Assembly (NCBI GenBank): GCA_020747065.1 | Contig: JAGMVK010000007.1 | Location: forward strand, 1,240,001 to 1,304,000 | From: Cadophora sp. MPI-SDFR-AT-0126 | Taxonomy: Eukaryota > Ascomycota > Leotiomycetes > Helotiales > Ploettnerulaceae | DNA length: 64,000 bases | Direction: 5' to 3' | Notes under the pieces: generated by a model | The model's database searches: none | The model's input: only the letters and a program-made list of their open reading frames with translations | What the model was told of the DNA's origin: nothing | Position numbers and translations under genes: made by a program | Shown here: piece by piece, positions 22,324 to 33,320 of the stretch | Layout: every line of letters starts with the position of its first letter | Numbering within the stretch: position 1 is the first letter of the stretch

Positions 22324-25109
22324 ATGCCTGGCATATTGCCGATGAAAGTGATCAAGGTGGGATCGAATTCGCAGAGTCGAATCGCCCAGGCTTGCGATCG
22401 CTGTCGCAGCAAGAAGATAAGATGCGACGGAATCCGACCATGTTGTTCGCAGTGCGCAAATGTCGGCTTCGAGTGTAAGACCAGCGATAAGCTTAGCCGG
22501 CGAGCATTCCCTCGAGGATATACCGAGTCATTGGAAGAGCGAGTCCGCTCGCTGGAGGCAGAGGTTCGAGAGTTGAAGGATCTGTTGGACGAGAAGGATG
22601 AGAAGATCGATATGTTGTCCAAGATGCACTCGAATCGACGGCCATCAATGTCATTCGCTTCGCCACCCGTTGAGAGCCGGAAGGAAATGGTAGCGACACC
22701 TCCTAAAGAAGACATATTCCGTGTTCAGGCGTCGCCATTATTACTTGGAGCTGAGAATTCCGATTCATATTTTATGGGTGCATCGAGCGGCAGAGCCTTC
22801 GTCGGTACGTCCAGTTGAGGTCAAGGTCCTGGCAAGAGCTAATCAATTCCAGATGCCTTTAAGCGCAGGATTCAGGAGAGTGGTAAATCACTCGCCGGCT
22901 TTAATACAGATGCCTTCCTGAATGTTCAAGGAGACTCGACCCTGGTCGCTCAAAGCAGTGGGTCCAGGACTCCGACTGCACCTCCACGCATGTTCTCTGA
23001 TCGATGTGTAAATGTCTTCTTCCAGGAATGGGCACCTCTCTTCCCCGTCCTTCACAAACCTACATTCCTACGCTTGTACGAGGAGTATATGTCAAACCCA
23101 GAAGATGTCACGGATCCAAACAAGTTGGCGCAACTGCACTTGGTCTTCGGTATCGCCGGAATCTCCAGCGACATCCCCGACAAAGAGAACATTGCACTTT
23201 GCGAAAGCCAATGGCGCCAATCTCTCGAGTCAATTCTTATGGACAACACACTCGTGACCCTCCAATGTCTTATCCTTGCACTCATGTATTGTATCGCAAA
23301 GGCCGATTATACTCGTCTTCAACACTACAAAGGTATCGCAGTTGGACTTTCGCATCGACTTGGATTGCACCAGAATCAGAAACGATTCTCATTCGGCGCC
23401 TTGACTATCGAGACTCGCAAGAAAGTGTTCTGGACTTTGTACACTGTTGACTGGTAAGTAGAAGCATTCTATCAACTCGGGCTATTCTGACATTTCTAGT
23501 TTCTCTGCTGCATTGTTGGGCCTTCCCAAACTCCTCAAAGAAGAAGACATTCACGCAGAGTATCCGTCCGACACTGATGACGAGTACGTCACTGAAAAGG
23601 GATTCCAACCAACACTACCAGGCGAATCTACAAAGATCTCGAGTGCTTTGGCCCTCTTCAGAGTCTCACGTATCTTGTCAAAAGTTCTGGACCAGAATTA
23701 CCCTGCTGCTGCAACACATGACCTCTCTCTTCAGTCTCTACTGGCGCTTGAAGGAGAGTTGACGGAGTGGTCTGATAAGCTACCTGCTCATCTGAAACTT
23801 ACTTTCGCTCAAGACAAGCCATCAACAGATGTTACAGGAAGTCGGTCCGCTTTACTGGTAAGCATGTTGTTCATGTGATAGCAATTCTAGCTAACACTTG
23901 TAGTCTCTTGCCTATTATTATATTCGAAGTCTGATTCATCGCCCTGCCGTTGGTTCCACTCTTGGAACAAAATCGTCACCATCTGTTATTTCTCTCGCCG
24001 AATCCAGCAAGCATATCATCCAAATTGTACAACTCCTCGTAGAGAGGGGCATGTCTTTCTCGTTCTGTGTGAACAAGAACGAGATGCTCACCCTTTGCGG
24101 GTTGAGTCTGCTTTACCAGGGACTGGACCTCAAGCAAACAGGGAAGCTGATGCAAGACAGCCAACGCCTGGTGACAGTTGTTGTCAAGTTACTCGAGAAG
24201 GCTAGCGCTCCTGGTGCTGCCCACTTCAAGAAGCTCAGCACGTCGTTGTTCAAAATTGACACTCAAACGAAAAGCCCAGCTGGCCGAAGTCCCAATGGTA
24301 TGAACGCACCAACAAGCGCCAAATCATCACCTGCCGCACCCAAACAGCAAATTCGTTCTCAAATTTACCGACATGGCAGTGCGAGTATGAGTGAGAATGA
24401 CCTCCTGGCACAGCAAGAGAAACTCAGACGGGCCACCCTTCCCACCATCAACATGCGCCAAGAGTACGGTCCACATGGACGCAGCTCCTTGGACTCTACT
24501 CGTTCCGAATCTCCCATGTCCAAACGCGATTACAGAAACTCTGCTCCTCATGTACCAACTACTTTGAAACCTCGTCTGCTCAAAAACGAGAAGCCGCCTA
24601 ATCTCGATTACCTCTCGCTCAGCAATACTCCAGTTGCTTCGCAACCCCAATCGCCGATTCAGTCTCGCTCACAACCGCCTTCTCACAACGCCCACACCCC
24701 GATATTCCCAAATAATGGTTACTCTTCGACGAAGTCAACAGGCGTCTCAGCATCAGAATGGGAAGCTCTCCTGGGTTCACTAGACGGAGGACAAACGAAT
24801 CTCTACGATGCGATATATGGCGGTCCAGCTCTCTCACTCACCGAGAATCCTTCATCAAGTTACGATGACTGGTCTCCTGATTCGCATTGGGACATGTCAT
24901 CTTTGACGATGAACGATTTCGGAAGCGCGCCAGGCCCAGCAAGGAGCGTCTTGAGTTTCAGCGAAGAGAGCCTGAGTTCTGGCGAGGATCTATCGACTAG
25001 CGAATTGAGTCTCGGAGGACGACCTGATTACGGACATGCTATGATGAGATCTGGTACTGCGGGAGACGGATATCTCCTTGAGGGGTTGGATGCTGCTTTT
25101 GGATTATGA
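22324..25109 (+). CDS. acu-15: Zn2Cys6 transcription factor FacB/ACU-15 (Cat8-like), acetate and C2-carbon regulator
   Basis: Ortholog-like to Aspergillus FacB and Neurospora ACU-15, which activate acetyl-CoA synthase, glyoxylate-cycle and related genes on acetate. Exons 22324-22804, 22853-23453, 23500-23857 and 23904-25109 join exactly to 881 residues. The first 60 residues hold the cluster Cys24-X2-Cys27-X6-Cys34, Cys41-X2-Cys44-X6-Cys51, with an extra Cys40. The Cat8/FacB signature [20 protein letters not shown] follows, then a leucine-zipper-like coiled coil to about 100. The fungal-TF middle homology region contains [20 protein letters not shown] and the [17 protein letters not shown] junction, which confirms the intron at 23454-23499. 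The C-terminal 300 residues are Ser/Pro/Thr-rich with acidic patches, fitting an activation domain. Start at 22324 ([13 protein letters not shown]) is preferred over the in-frame ATG at 22057. Confidence 0.9.
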
Positions 25110-25863
25110 GTTATGATTTGAGTCTGAAAACTTGACTGGACGGTAGGCGTTTTGGAAGTGGAACCTGGGACCGGAATCTTGATCGGGAATTCGTTGACAC
25201 GTTTTGTATCTTATCCAGGTATTGGTGTGGAGAGGTGTCAATAGGAGCTGGAGTGGTCCTAAAACAGTCTGTTTTGATTTTACATCTTTGATTTGAGAGT
25301 TTTTTAGGACGCGTACAGCACAGAAGACGATATTCCCTTAGCGAGTTTGGATTGATCCCGTTCTTCGAATTCTATGTCTGTAAGGACTGCGTATTTATTT
25401 ATATATGTATGTATCTTATTCATGAGTATCAAATACGATATGAAGTCTTTCAGCAATTTAAAATGTCGTGAACCATTTTCAGTATGTCTGTGAGGTCCGG
25501 ACATGAAATGTGCCAGCGATTACTATGCATAACTTCTACGAACCAGATGCATACGACAGATGCAAAAGACACATGACAGATCAGAATTGGTCCACAAGCA
25601 CAGTTGATCAAAGTACCATTGATTAATTGTTTATACTACGTCGTAGGGAATGAGAAAAGCTGCACGTCACAAGGGAGGGGTTGAAAGGGGGATGACGACA
25701 CCAGTTTTGAAGCTCCCTCCCGTAGCTTCTTGAGCTCGAGCTCAAGCTACACTCACTTTCACATTCGCATATCTCTTCCTCTACACAGAACTCTGAGATC
25801 TTCTCAATCTTCATTTCAGTTCAATTCAATCAATTGACCACTTGAGTCGACATCTACACAAAA
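25110..25863. other. Intergenic region
   Basis: About 750 bp between the FacB gene and the small mitochondrial-type protein gene. It is AT-rich at 25370-25640, with no recognisable coding. It contains the perfect 18-bp palindrome listed separately. Confidence 0.5.
25729..25746. repeat. Perfect 18-bp palindrome
   Basis: CTTGAGCTCGAGCTCAAG reads identically on both strands. It lies about 120 bp upstream of the ATG at 25864, where a core promoter would be expected. It may be a binding site for a dimeric regulator or chance. Confidence 0.75.
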
Positions 25864-26680
25864 ATGAGCACCAAATTCCTCCCCAACACCCGCCTCATGG
25901 CCCGAGCATTCCACCGCGTCCCTCCCGCCATCACCACATCCAAATCCACATCCTCAACCTCTACCCAAATCCGCAAATTAAGCACCACCTCCCCATCTCG
26001 AAAATGGGAAGGCAGCCAACCAGAAGAGCACGCAACGCGCGAGAAGGACTCGCATAACGTGCAGCATGACGCGGTGAAGAGCGGCAAGGCGGAGAGGGCT
26101 GGTGCGGTGAAGGAGGGGGAGGGGAAGAGTAGGGGGGCGAGCCAGAAGGATGGGGGGAGTGGTGAGAGGGCGAAAAGGGAGTTTCCGGAGGCGCCCGGTG
26201 AGTTTATTTTATTCTATCTACGGATTTGTTTATTGTATAGTGTTTTGGGATCGGGTCGAGGTGAATGTTTGGTGGGTACATGATTGCGGGGTTGCTATTT
26301 TTTTTCCTTGGGACGAAAGTCATTTAGTTGCTGGGAAGTTTGGGGATTCCAGATACCTGGATTGGATGAAGCGGGATTTGGAAGTCAGAGCGGCGTTGGA
26401 AACGGTCTGTCTCTTTCGAGCCCATGCCCTGGGCCAGACCTGCAGCAGAGAGCTCAGATCAGATCAGACATGCAAACCAGCATATCTACGGTCTGGAGAA
26501 GTGGTGCCAAAGCCCAAAGCTCTGAGACCCGGAAGGCTTGTCTGACTTTTGGCGTGTGCCCTGCAGATTTTCCCCCTCCACACATATAAGATTACTGCTA
26601 TTGGCGAAAAAATGTGCTGATGTTGGCTTTCTGTGGCAGATACGATTGGTATGCAGGACGAGCGTGGTGGAAAGTCGTAG
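25864..26680 (+). CDS. Small hypothetical protein with predicted mitochondrial presequence
   Basis: Two exons, 25864-26197 and 26640-26680, give 124 residues. The first 40 residues are basic, Ser/Thr-rich and nearly free of acidic residues (MSTKFLPNTRLMARAFHRVP, then a TSTQIRKLSTTS segment), as expected of a matrix-targeting presequence with a likely cleavage near RKLSTTS. The rest is very hydrophilic, Lys/Glu/Gly-rich and probably disordered. The second exon adds DTIGMQDERGGKS, an ending I recall from uncharacterised fungal mitochondrial proteins. The 442-bp intron is unusually long for this window; the join is in phase and the ending plausible, but a shorter read-through product is possible. 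Function unknown. Confidence 0.6.
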
Positions 26681-27126
26681 CGTACTGTAGTCAGGCTCTG
26701 GCGCGAAGATAATGCGGATGTGGGCTGATGGTGTGGGTTATGGTGTGATGTTTTCGATAGATTTGGGAGAGGAGAAGTTGGGGTTTGCGGGGGATCGCGG
26801 GGTCAGTTACTGCAGTTAGGCCTGACTGACTGACTGACTGTCAGGAGTTGTGGACCCCCTGTTTCTGAAGGATTCTGGGTTTACTTTGACTTTCCACTCT
26901 CCAGGAATTGGAATTTTGTAAGTGGTTGGTGGAAAGGAAAGAAAAGAAGAGTCTTGCTCATGCAGGGTCGTGTAGTGGCGGTTGTAAAATAGCTTAGATG
27001 CTCAAATAGCTTGGATGTTCAAAAGAAGCAATATTTTCCACTCAACCGCGCCTATCCCAGAACGCCATTGCTATGCTACCTCTACCCTTGATGGAACGCC
27101 AGACTTTTGGGAACCGAGTTGCGGAT
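26681..27126. other. Intergenic region (convergent 3' ends)
   Basis: About 450 bp between two converging genes. It contains a short CTGA tandem repeat at about 26822-26840 and a short imperfect direct repeat near 26990-27020 (AATAGCTTAGATG / AATAGCTTGGATG). No gene seen. Confidence 0.5.
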
Positions 27127-28544
27127 TTATGCTCTACCGACTTTGAAAGAGAGGATCTGTGACTTGTTAGTATAAAGTTTGAGATATGGCTCGAGGAGAC
27201 AAACATCGTTCTTCCCAACCCTTACGATATCATCTTCTGCAACCCTGACACCACCTGCTCCTTCCACGTAAGCTAAAGGCGCATCTCCAATGACTTTCCG
27301 AGCACATTCCGCAACGGTCGTATTCTTCTTAACCAATACGCAATCCCTGAAGACAGCGTTGGAACCTGAAGCGCCAGAGCTGAAGCTCGAAATATTCCTT
27401 ACGGGGAATACCGGAACGAGACCAAGTAGTTCGGCAGCCCGAGATAGGACCTGCACCACTCCCGTCGACCCGAAGCGGTAGAGCACCATATCCTTGAGAT
27501 TCTCGATGCGGTTCTTGAGCTTCTCGTCGAGCTCCTTCAGTCCGCCACCCGTGGGGTCTCCATCGGCTATCAGGTCCTCCCGCGTGTCCACGAACTCGCT
27601 GCCTTCGGTATACCTTACGAACCCCTGCTTTGCTAGTTTCCGGAGGAAGACCTCTGAAATGGCTGAACAGAGTACGATGGATTGAGGATCTTGAATCTTG
27701 GCGATCTTGCTGATGTTCTTGTCTGCGTCCGCGTGGTCGATCTTATTGAGCGCTATCACCGTGGGGAACTTCTCGTCTGTGAAGGCATTGACTACTTTGT
27801 CGACCGTCTCGTCGGACCAATGCTCCAACGGCTCTTTCAATCCCAGCTTGTCCAGTGTCCTGGCGACGACTGAGGCCGTCGACCCGTAACCTGAGAATTG
27901 TCCCTGCAGCGTCTCCACGGCCGTCGCTTTGACTGCTATGTGCCGCCTTTTGATTGACCCCCATTTGGCCATCAGATTCCCTCTTATCCATTGTACAATC
28001 TCAGATCTCAACCAGACTATGTCCTGTGAAGGATCATAGCCTCTCGTCGCTTTGCCTTCCGCGTCTGTTGTCCCGCTCACATCGACGACATGGACCAGCG
28101 CATCGGCATGTCGTAGATCGTCTAGGAACTTGTTGCCCAGCCCTTTGCCCTCATGTGCGCCTGGAACGAGTCCTGCTACGTCGAGAAGTTCGATGGGTAC
28201 GGAACGTCTGCCATTCACGCAGGCGCCGTAGTTTGGCTTGCATCTGTCCGAGAGATTGTATCGTGCGCAAGCGCATTCGATTTGTAGGTAGCCGATTGCA
28301 CGTTGCGGATCTATGGTGGTGAAACTAAGAAGTGGTTTTCAGCAGCTGTTCGAGTATTCGAGGGATGGTCGAGCCTTACGGAAAGTTGCCTGTCTCAAGT
28401 CATGAGCTCAAAGTCTCTTCATAGCGGGATTCTCTGGGTGGTTCACGCACCGACTTTGGAGCTAGCATCGGTCAAGCTGTTCAAGGTCGTAGATTTACCG
28501 CTTGAAGGCTTACCGACCAGACCTATCAAAGGATCTCGAGGCAT
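27127..28544 (-). CDS. OBG-family GTPase with TGS domain (yeast YGR210C-type)
   Basis: A cytosolic P-loop GTPase/ATPase of the Obg/YchF superfamily, probably acting with ribosomes. The family includes yeast Ola1 and YGR210C; the Cys-rich [20 protein letters not shown] insert points to the YGR210C branch. Exons are 28544-28451, a 10-nt microexon 28389-28380, and 28324-27127, joined by 61- and 55-bp GT-AG introns. Together they give 433 residues. G1 is [12 protein letters not shown] at about 8-19; the microexon supplies residues 32-35 (GNFP) directly before FTTIDP, the conserved switch region. G3 is [19 protein letters not shown] and G4 is NKID. The C-terminal TGS-type domain ends with [16 protein letters not shown]. 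Without the microexon the conserved NFPFTTI stretch cannot be built in frame, which supports the model strongly. Confidence 0.92.
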
Positions 28545-30368
28545 ATTGAGGGTGGTTGCTGAGGTATGAAGTCCATTGACGGTGGAACTGTAATGGGATG
28601 TGGAATTGAGGCGATAAGAGATGGAAATTTCTCGGTTAGTGATGAGATGTGCGGATGGTGGGCTGAATGTGTTTATCTGAGAACAGCCTACAAGGTTGAG
28701 GCTGGAGCTCTCTTCACCATTTGGGTCAGTCTTGATGAGGTAGGTACCCTTCTGTCGAAGTTCAAGAACTTGCTAAAAAAAACCCCCCCCTCAATCGCAG
28801 AGCTGCCTGACATACATCGAACGTAGAGTAAACTGGGGACAATCAAAGCTGATCTTCCCATAGATATTTCAATGTCTCAAGCCCTTCGAGGACACTGAAC
28901 AATGCTCAATGTCGAAGCCTCGGACGCGGACGAAAACAAGACCAAATCGCGTGGCAACTTCGAACAAGCAGATTTAGATTTGCACCTCTAAACACTTGAA
29001 CTTCATCATAACAATCTTATTCTCGTACCAAGTTTGTTCATTGCATGGTCGCATGGTTTGCCATCCAGACCATCGACGATCATCTGATCTTCAGACTTAC
29101 TCTTCCGCCACAGTCGGAGTCCCAGTTATTATTCATGCTCGGCACTGGGGTTCAGCCCTGGAAGTTCTGGCCCTTCTGGGCGATATTCTAGTCAGCTGGA
29201 TGCAGATTAATGCCCAGGCTAGGATTCGCATGGCTCCTCGATTACTCGTCATCTGCGGTTGGCCAGAGGTCTTGGTTCTTTGCAACTGCGAGAGATTTGA
29301 TGCTTTGGAAGCAGGCCAAGCCCTAGTCCTTGGCCGGATTTCTCGGTGGTACTGTACTACTGTACTGTATACTGGGATGCAGGCAGGTGTTTCGCAGAAA
29401 TTGAAGGTGCAATCTCGAAAAGGATGACCAACATGCATGCCGGAAGTCGGCAGCCTGGGAAGTCTTGGTGTTTACTTGTATCTTCGAAAGTCAAGGGCGG
29501 CCACGAGCCGCAGTCCACAATTTCGATCGATCAGAGTTTGATCTGTCCAGCAGACGCAAACGCCACCAGTTCTCCAAAAATCCCATGTTTCATCCAACCA
29601 TCCACGAGAAAAGGTCCACGAGCAAACCCGGGCTCATACAGACATTCTGAGCTTTCCCCCAGTGGCTGACTGACGTCCCCAGCCACAGGACGAAACGCGG
29701 TCTGCTTTAAAAATAAGTTTAAAACTGGGATGGGAGTGCTTGCTTCTGGTTTTGCCATCAAATCAATCAGTGAAGTGTGCACGCTTGCGGGAGATCCGAG
29801 CTCTTCCTTGGCATTTGGCTCGCCCGGTGACGCAGTTGTGGCTGATGAATTATTAGTTCGTTGGAAGAACAGGGGTGAGAGCTTCAGATGTCCCGAGAGT
29901 CAGTGATGATTGATGGATGCAATTCATATGTTGCGAGATATCGGCCTGTGCAAGAGTCAGTCGTATCTTGAGCTTGATATCCTCAGCTTAATGCTGCAAC
30001 TCGGTAGGTGATGATTCGTGCATACAAGTAATACCTGTAAAAGTGATTCGCCTCTTACCAAGTCGGAGGGTATTGGAACAGCAGGGAAGGCTGGTGAGTG
30101 GATCGAGATGATCTGATTGCAGGCAGTCCTGCTCTGCCGACCGCACACGTCATACTTGGTTGGATGGAGCACCAACCCCCAGTCAGCCCGGCTCGGCTCA
30201 GCATAGGGCGTCAGCTTTGCTTAAATAAAGACTTCGACATTCCATTCAGTCTCCTCTCCCTCCTCCCTCTTCTCGTCAACAGACCATACCTTTGCACCTA
30301 TCTCATCCTACAACAGCTCAACATCAACCTCCCACATAAAACCAACCCCCAAATACACAGCCTTCACA
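28545..30368. other. Intergenic region (divergent promoters)
   Basis: About 1.8 kb between the OBG GTPase gene and PMP3, which are transcribed away from each other. A plus frame at 28996-29427 (143 codons) lacks any family resemblance and is not called. An A8C8 homopolymer junction lies at 28775-28790. The last 150 bp before PMP3 are a pyrimidine-rich leader typical of highly expressed fungal genes. Confidence 0.5.
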
Positions 30369-30834
30369 ATGGCATTCACAGCAAGGTAAGACTTTCCATT
30401 TCTAATCAGATCCGATCCGATCATGGCGCTGTGGCAGATGCCCACCCGCCCGACCTCGCCGGATCACTGCGGAAATTTAACTAGGCTGACATTCGCACAG
30501 CGACATTTGCAAGATCATTCTTGCTGTCATCCTTCCACCTCTTGGTGTCTTCCTTGAGGTAAGCTATGCGCCCATCCAGTGCGAAACTTGGTTCTTGATA
30601 ATAACAACTTTATAGCGAGGCTGCGGTGCCGATCTCCTCATCAACATCCTATTGACAATTCTTGGTTATATCCCCGGTATCATCCACGCTCTGTACGTAT
30701 TCCCATCTTTCGCTGCACCTTCTGGGCTGTGGTCCCACCCCTCTCCATGAGGGGTTCTCATGTTTCGGAAGCGAATGCGAACCTCGGAAACCTCTGCTAA
30801 TACCCTTCGCAGCTACATCATCCTCAAGTACTAG
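30369..30834 (+). CDS. PMP3: Plasma membrane proteolipid 3 (Pmp3, UPF0057)
   Basis: A 57-residue membrane protein that influences plasma-membrane potential and salt tolerance. Four tiny exons, 30369-30385, 30501-30558, 30616-30692 and 30813-30834, join in frame through introns of 115, 57 and 120 bp. The protein is two hydrophobic helices: SDICKIILAVILPPLGVFLE, then the family hallmark ERGCGADLLINILLTILGYI with PGIIHALYIILKY at the end. Length and sequence match the family throughout. The long pyrimidine-rich leader suggests strong expression. Each exon is too short to stand out alone, so automated tools can miss it. Confidence 0.95.
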
Positions 30835-32053
30835 AGTGCCCACGATGTTTTCTCTCTCGCGACCTCTTAGATACCTCATCTGACGAAGCCCGCCTCACAT
30901 AATCTTTGTCACCCTTCATTCACAGCTCGGCGTTTAGCGGTCTTCATTTCCCAACGAGGGGCTCTTGGCACGGCATGTTCGGCATCTGCTTCTGGAGGTC
31001 TTCGCTGGCGGTACTTGATTACGGCCTGCCGCAGCGAAGGGCCCAAACAGCACTGGCTTAGAAACCCCAGACATATTGGACATGGAATATTTCTGTGGTC
31101 ATGATGGGATGCGGATGCGGGCTGAACATTTTTGCGTGTCTGTCTTGTTTGGCTTTTGAAGGAGCAGTTTTTCATATTTTTTCTACCAGCATCTCTACGG
31201 AGTGTGGTAACTGGGGGATAACGGACGGCTTGTTACATGGATAATTAATTGAACCAAACGATTCATGATACCCTTTATCAAACTGTATTGGCAATTGCTA
31301 CGACTCTGACACTGTCTAAGACCTATGTTATGAATGGTCTGATCTGATTATGTTGTGGGCGGGTAGCGCCAGGCTGCGACGTTACCGTCTTATGGAGGTA
31401 CAAGAGGATGATGTCCAATAGGCACCGTCTGATCGTGAGTGAACAACACGCTTGTCCGTGGCTGGGATGAAAAGAGTTTGTCTTACCAAAAACCTAGTTC
31501 TCATCAAGTGGTGGGGATGAGGCAATTCGGACTTCGTATGTGGTCACGTGTTATAATTGCGAATTCTGCAACGGACGTAGAGTAAGGAATGTCTTAGTCG
31601 TAAGGGTATCATATTCGAGGATGAGTATTCGACATTTCAATTACCTTCATGTAGCTCATGCTCTCCAGTATAGAGAATTTTCGAGATTCAAGCCTACGAG
31701 ACTTTAGCATATCCAGTCTACTGGAACCAATAAGCTATGCAACAAGATCGCCAAGAATGTTCCGTCAATTTAAGTCTCGGACTTTCAACAAAGAAATAAA
31801 GAGACATGGCTTTGTAGCCTTAGCTGATTGAGATATATGTACTCATATCTAGGAAGTAGCATTCTCCTCAAGGTAACATTGAGCTGGACTTGACCCGCTT
31901 GATCCACGACGCTAATTAGCGAAGGTCGAACTCTTGGCGCACAGCGCCTTTTTGGCGAAACTTTTTTGCGACTTCCCCAACCTACATCAACCCATCTCAA
32001 GCAACTTCGAATCGGCGTAGGATTAAAACCTCTTTGCGACCAATTCAAACACA
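30835..32053. other. Intergenic region
   Basis: About 1.2 kb between PMP3 and the RPL22 gene. It is AT-rich in 31200-31800 with no recognisable coding. The right end is the ribosomal-protein promoter and leader. The minus frame 31785-32078 is not supported. Confidence 0.5.
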
Positions 32054-32693
32054 ATGGCACCATCCACAGTACGTACATGACACCAGCTTTGCTGTTGGCC
32101 CGCCTCTTTTGCGAGGTTGCGGCGTGATGCAGTAGGCTAAGTTCATCGATTTACAGAAATCCTCCAAGGGCAAGCAGGCCAAGGTCACGAACAAGGTACG
32201 CATAATCCTCTACTCTACTCTACTCTATACTTCGCAGACCTCTCTGGTGGCTAAGGGGCTGGAATGGGACGGGCGCTGACAGCAATTCAAGTTCATCATC
32301 AACGCCTCGCAGCCTGCCAGCGACAAGATCTTCGACGTCTCCGCCTTCGAGAAGTTCCTCCAGGACAAGATCAAGGTTGACGGCCGTGTCGGCAACCTCG
32401 GCGAGACCGTCCAGATCTCCCAGATTGGCGATGGAAAGATCGAGGTCATTGCGCACACCCAGTTCTCTGGCAGATACCTCAAGTACTTGTGAGTCTATTC
32501 TACACCACACAACAATCTCGACAGGTTGATTGGATGAATGGATGGAGGTTGATGCGTGTATTATAGGACAAAGAAGTTCCTCAAGAAGCAACAGCTCCGT
32601 GACTGGCTCCGTGTTGTCTCTACTTCCAAGGGTGTCTACGAGCTCCGATTCTTCAACGTCGTCGCCGATGCTGATGAGGAGGATGATGAGTAA
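32054..32693 (+). CDS. RPL22: 60S ribosomal protein L22 (eL22)
   Basis: A structural protein of the large cytosolic ribosomal subunit. Exons 32054-32068, 32157-32195, 32283-32488 and 32567-32693 join in frame to 128 residues, the usual length. The first coding exon is only 15 nt (MAPST). The basic N-terminus ([17 protein letters not shown]) is followed by the conserved [19 protein letters not shown] and [19 protein letters not shown] and [20 protein letters not shown]. The end is strongly acidic (ADADEEDDE), as in eukaryotic eL22. Multiple short introns near the 5' end are normal for fungal ribosomal-protein genes. The long open frame on the opposite strand (32220-32720) is its antisense shadow. 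Confidence 0.96.
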
Positions 32694-33320
32694 ATGTTGG
32701 TGGACCGGACTGGGCCGCACATGTGATGGATGGGTGACATGATGGGTAGAATGGAGGGTTCACATTGCATAGATTTCCTCAATGCAGCGCTCTTCAACCA
32801 TTCGAAAACCTGGCTGTGATCTCTTTTTTACCTAGGATGTGGTTTCTTGTTGTGACTATCGTGACCCGATGAGAACTGTGGGAAGGCTGAATTGGCCAAG
32901 TGTTCAATGCTGGGCCCAAAGTTCGAAAATACTGATATCTGGGGATTTGAAGGCGCTGCTCAACTTGAGTACTTGTCAGTATGGTACGTCTGTTGAAGGC
33001 CATGACCGATACGGCAAAGTATTACTCTACCTGCAATGACCAACCATGCTTATGACGCCTGTGATAGGATACAGTCCTCTTCTCTAAGTCACAGAAGCAA
33101 ACCCTTCACATCACTCATCACGCTCGACACTCCCTCAAATATCAATAGTCAACCTTTGCCATATATCAACATAACCGAATTGAGATTGTCTAGTCTATTT
33201 ATACATAGTATATATCCATACAATTTCCCCATGAGTTGGATATCCCAAACGCCTCTATCATCTATCAGTCAAACCCAAGAAGCCACCGCCCAGCCATATA
33301 CACAGAAGTCAATACAAGAT
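32694..33320. other. Intergenic region (convergent 3' ends)
   Basis: About 630 bp between RPL22 and the carrier gene, which point toward each other. It holds the 3' untranslated regions of both; no gene seen. Confidence 0.5.

Noticed and set aside
22324..25109. Assignment of the Zn2Cys6 gene as the xylanase regulator XlnR/Xyr1
   Set aside because: The zinc cluster and the [20 protein letters not shown] segment after it match FacB/ACU-15/Cat8, not XlnR.
28996..29427. 143-codon plus-strand ORF
   Set aside because: No family resemblance and a comparable antisense frame; likely noncoding promoter DNA.
32220..32720. 166-codon minus-strand ORF
   Set aside because: Antisense shadow of RPL22; no own family, and the plus-strand exons are unambiguous.
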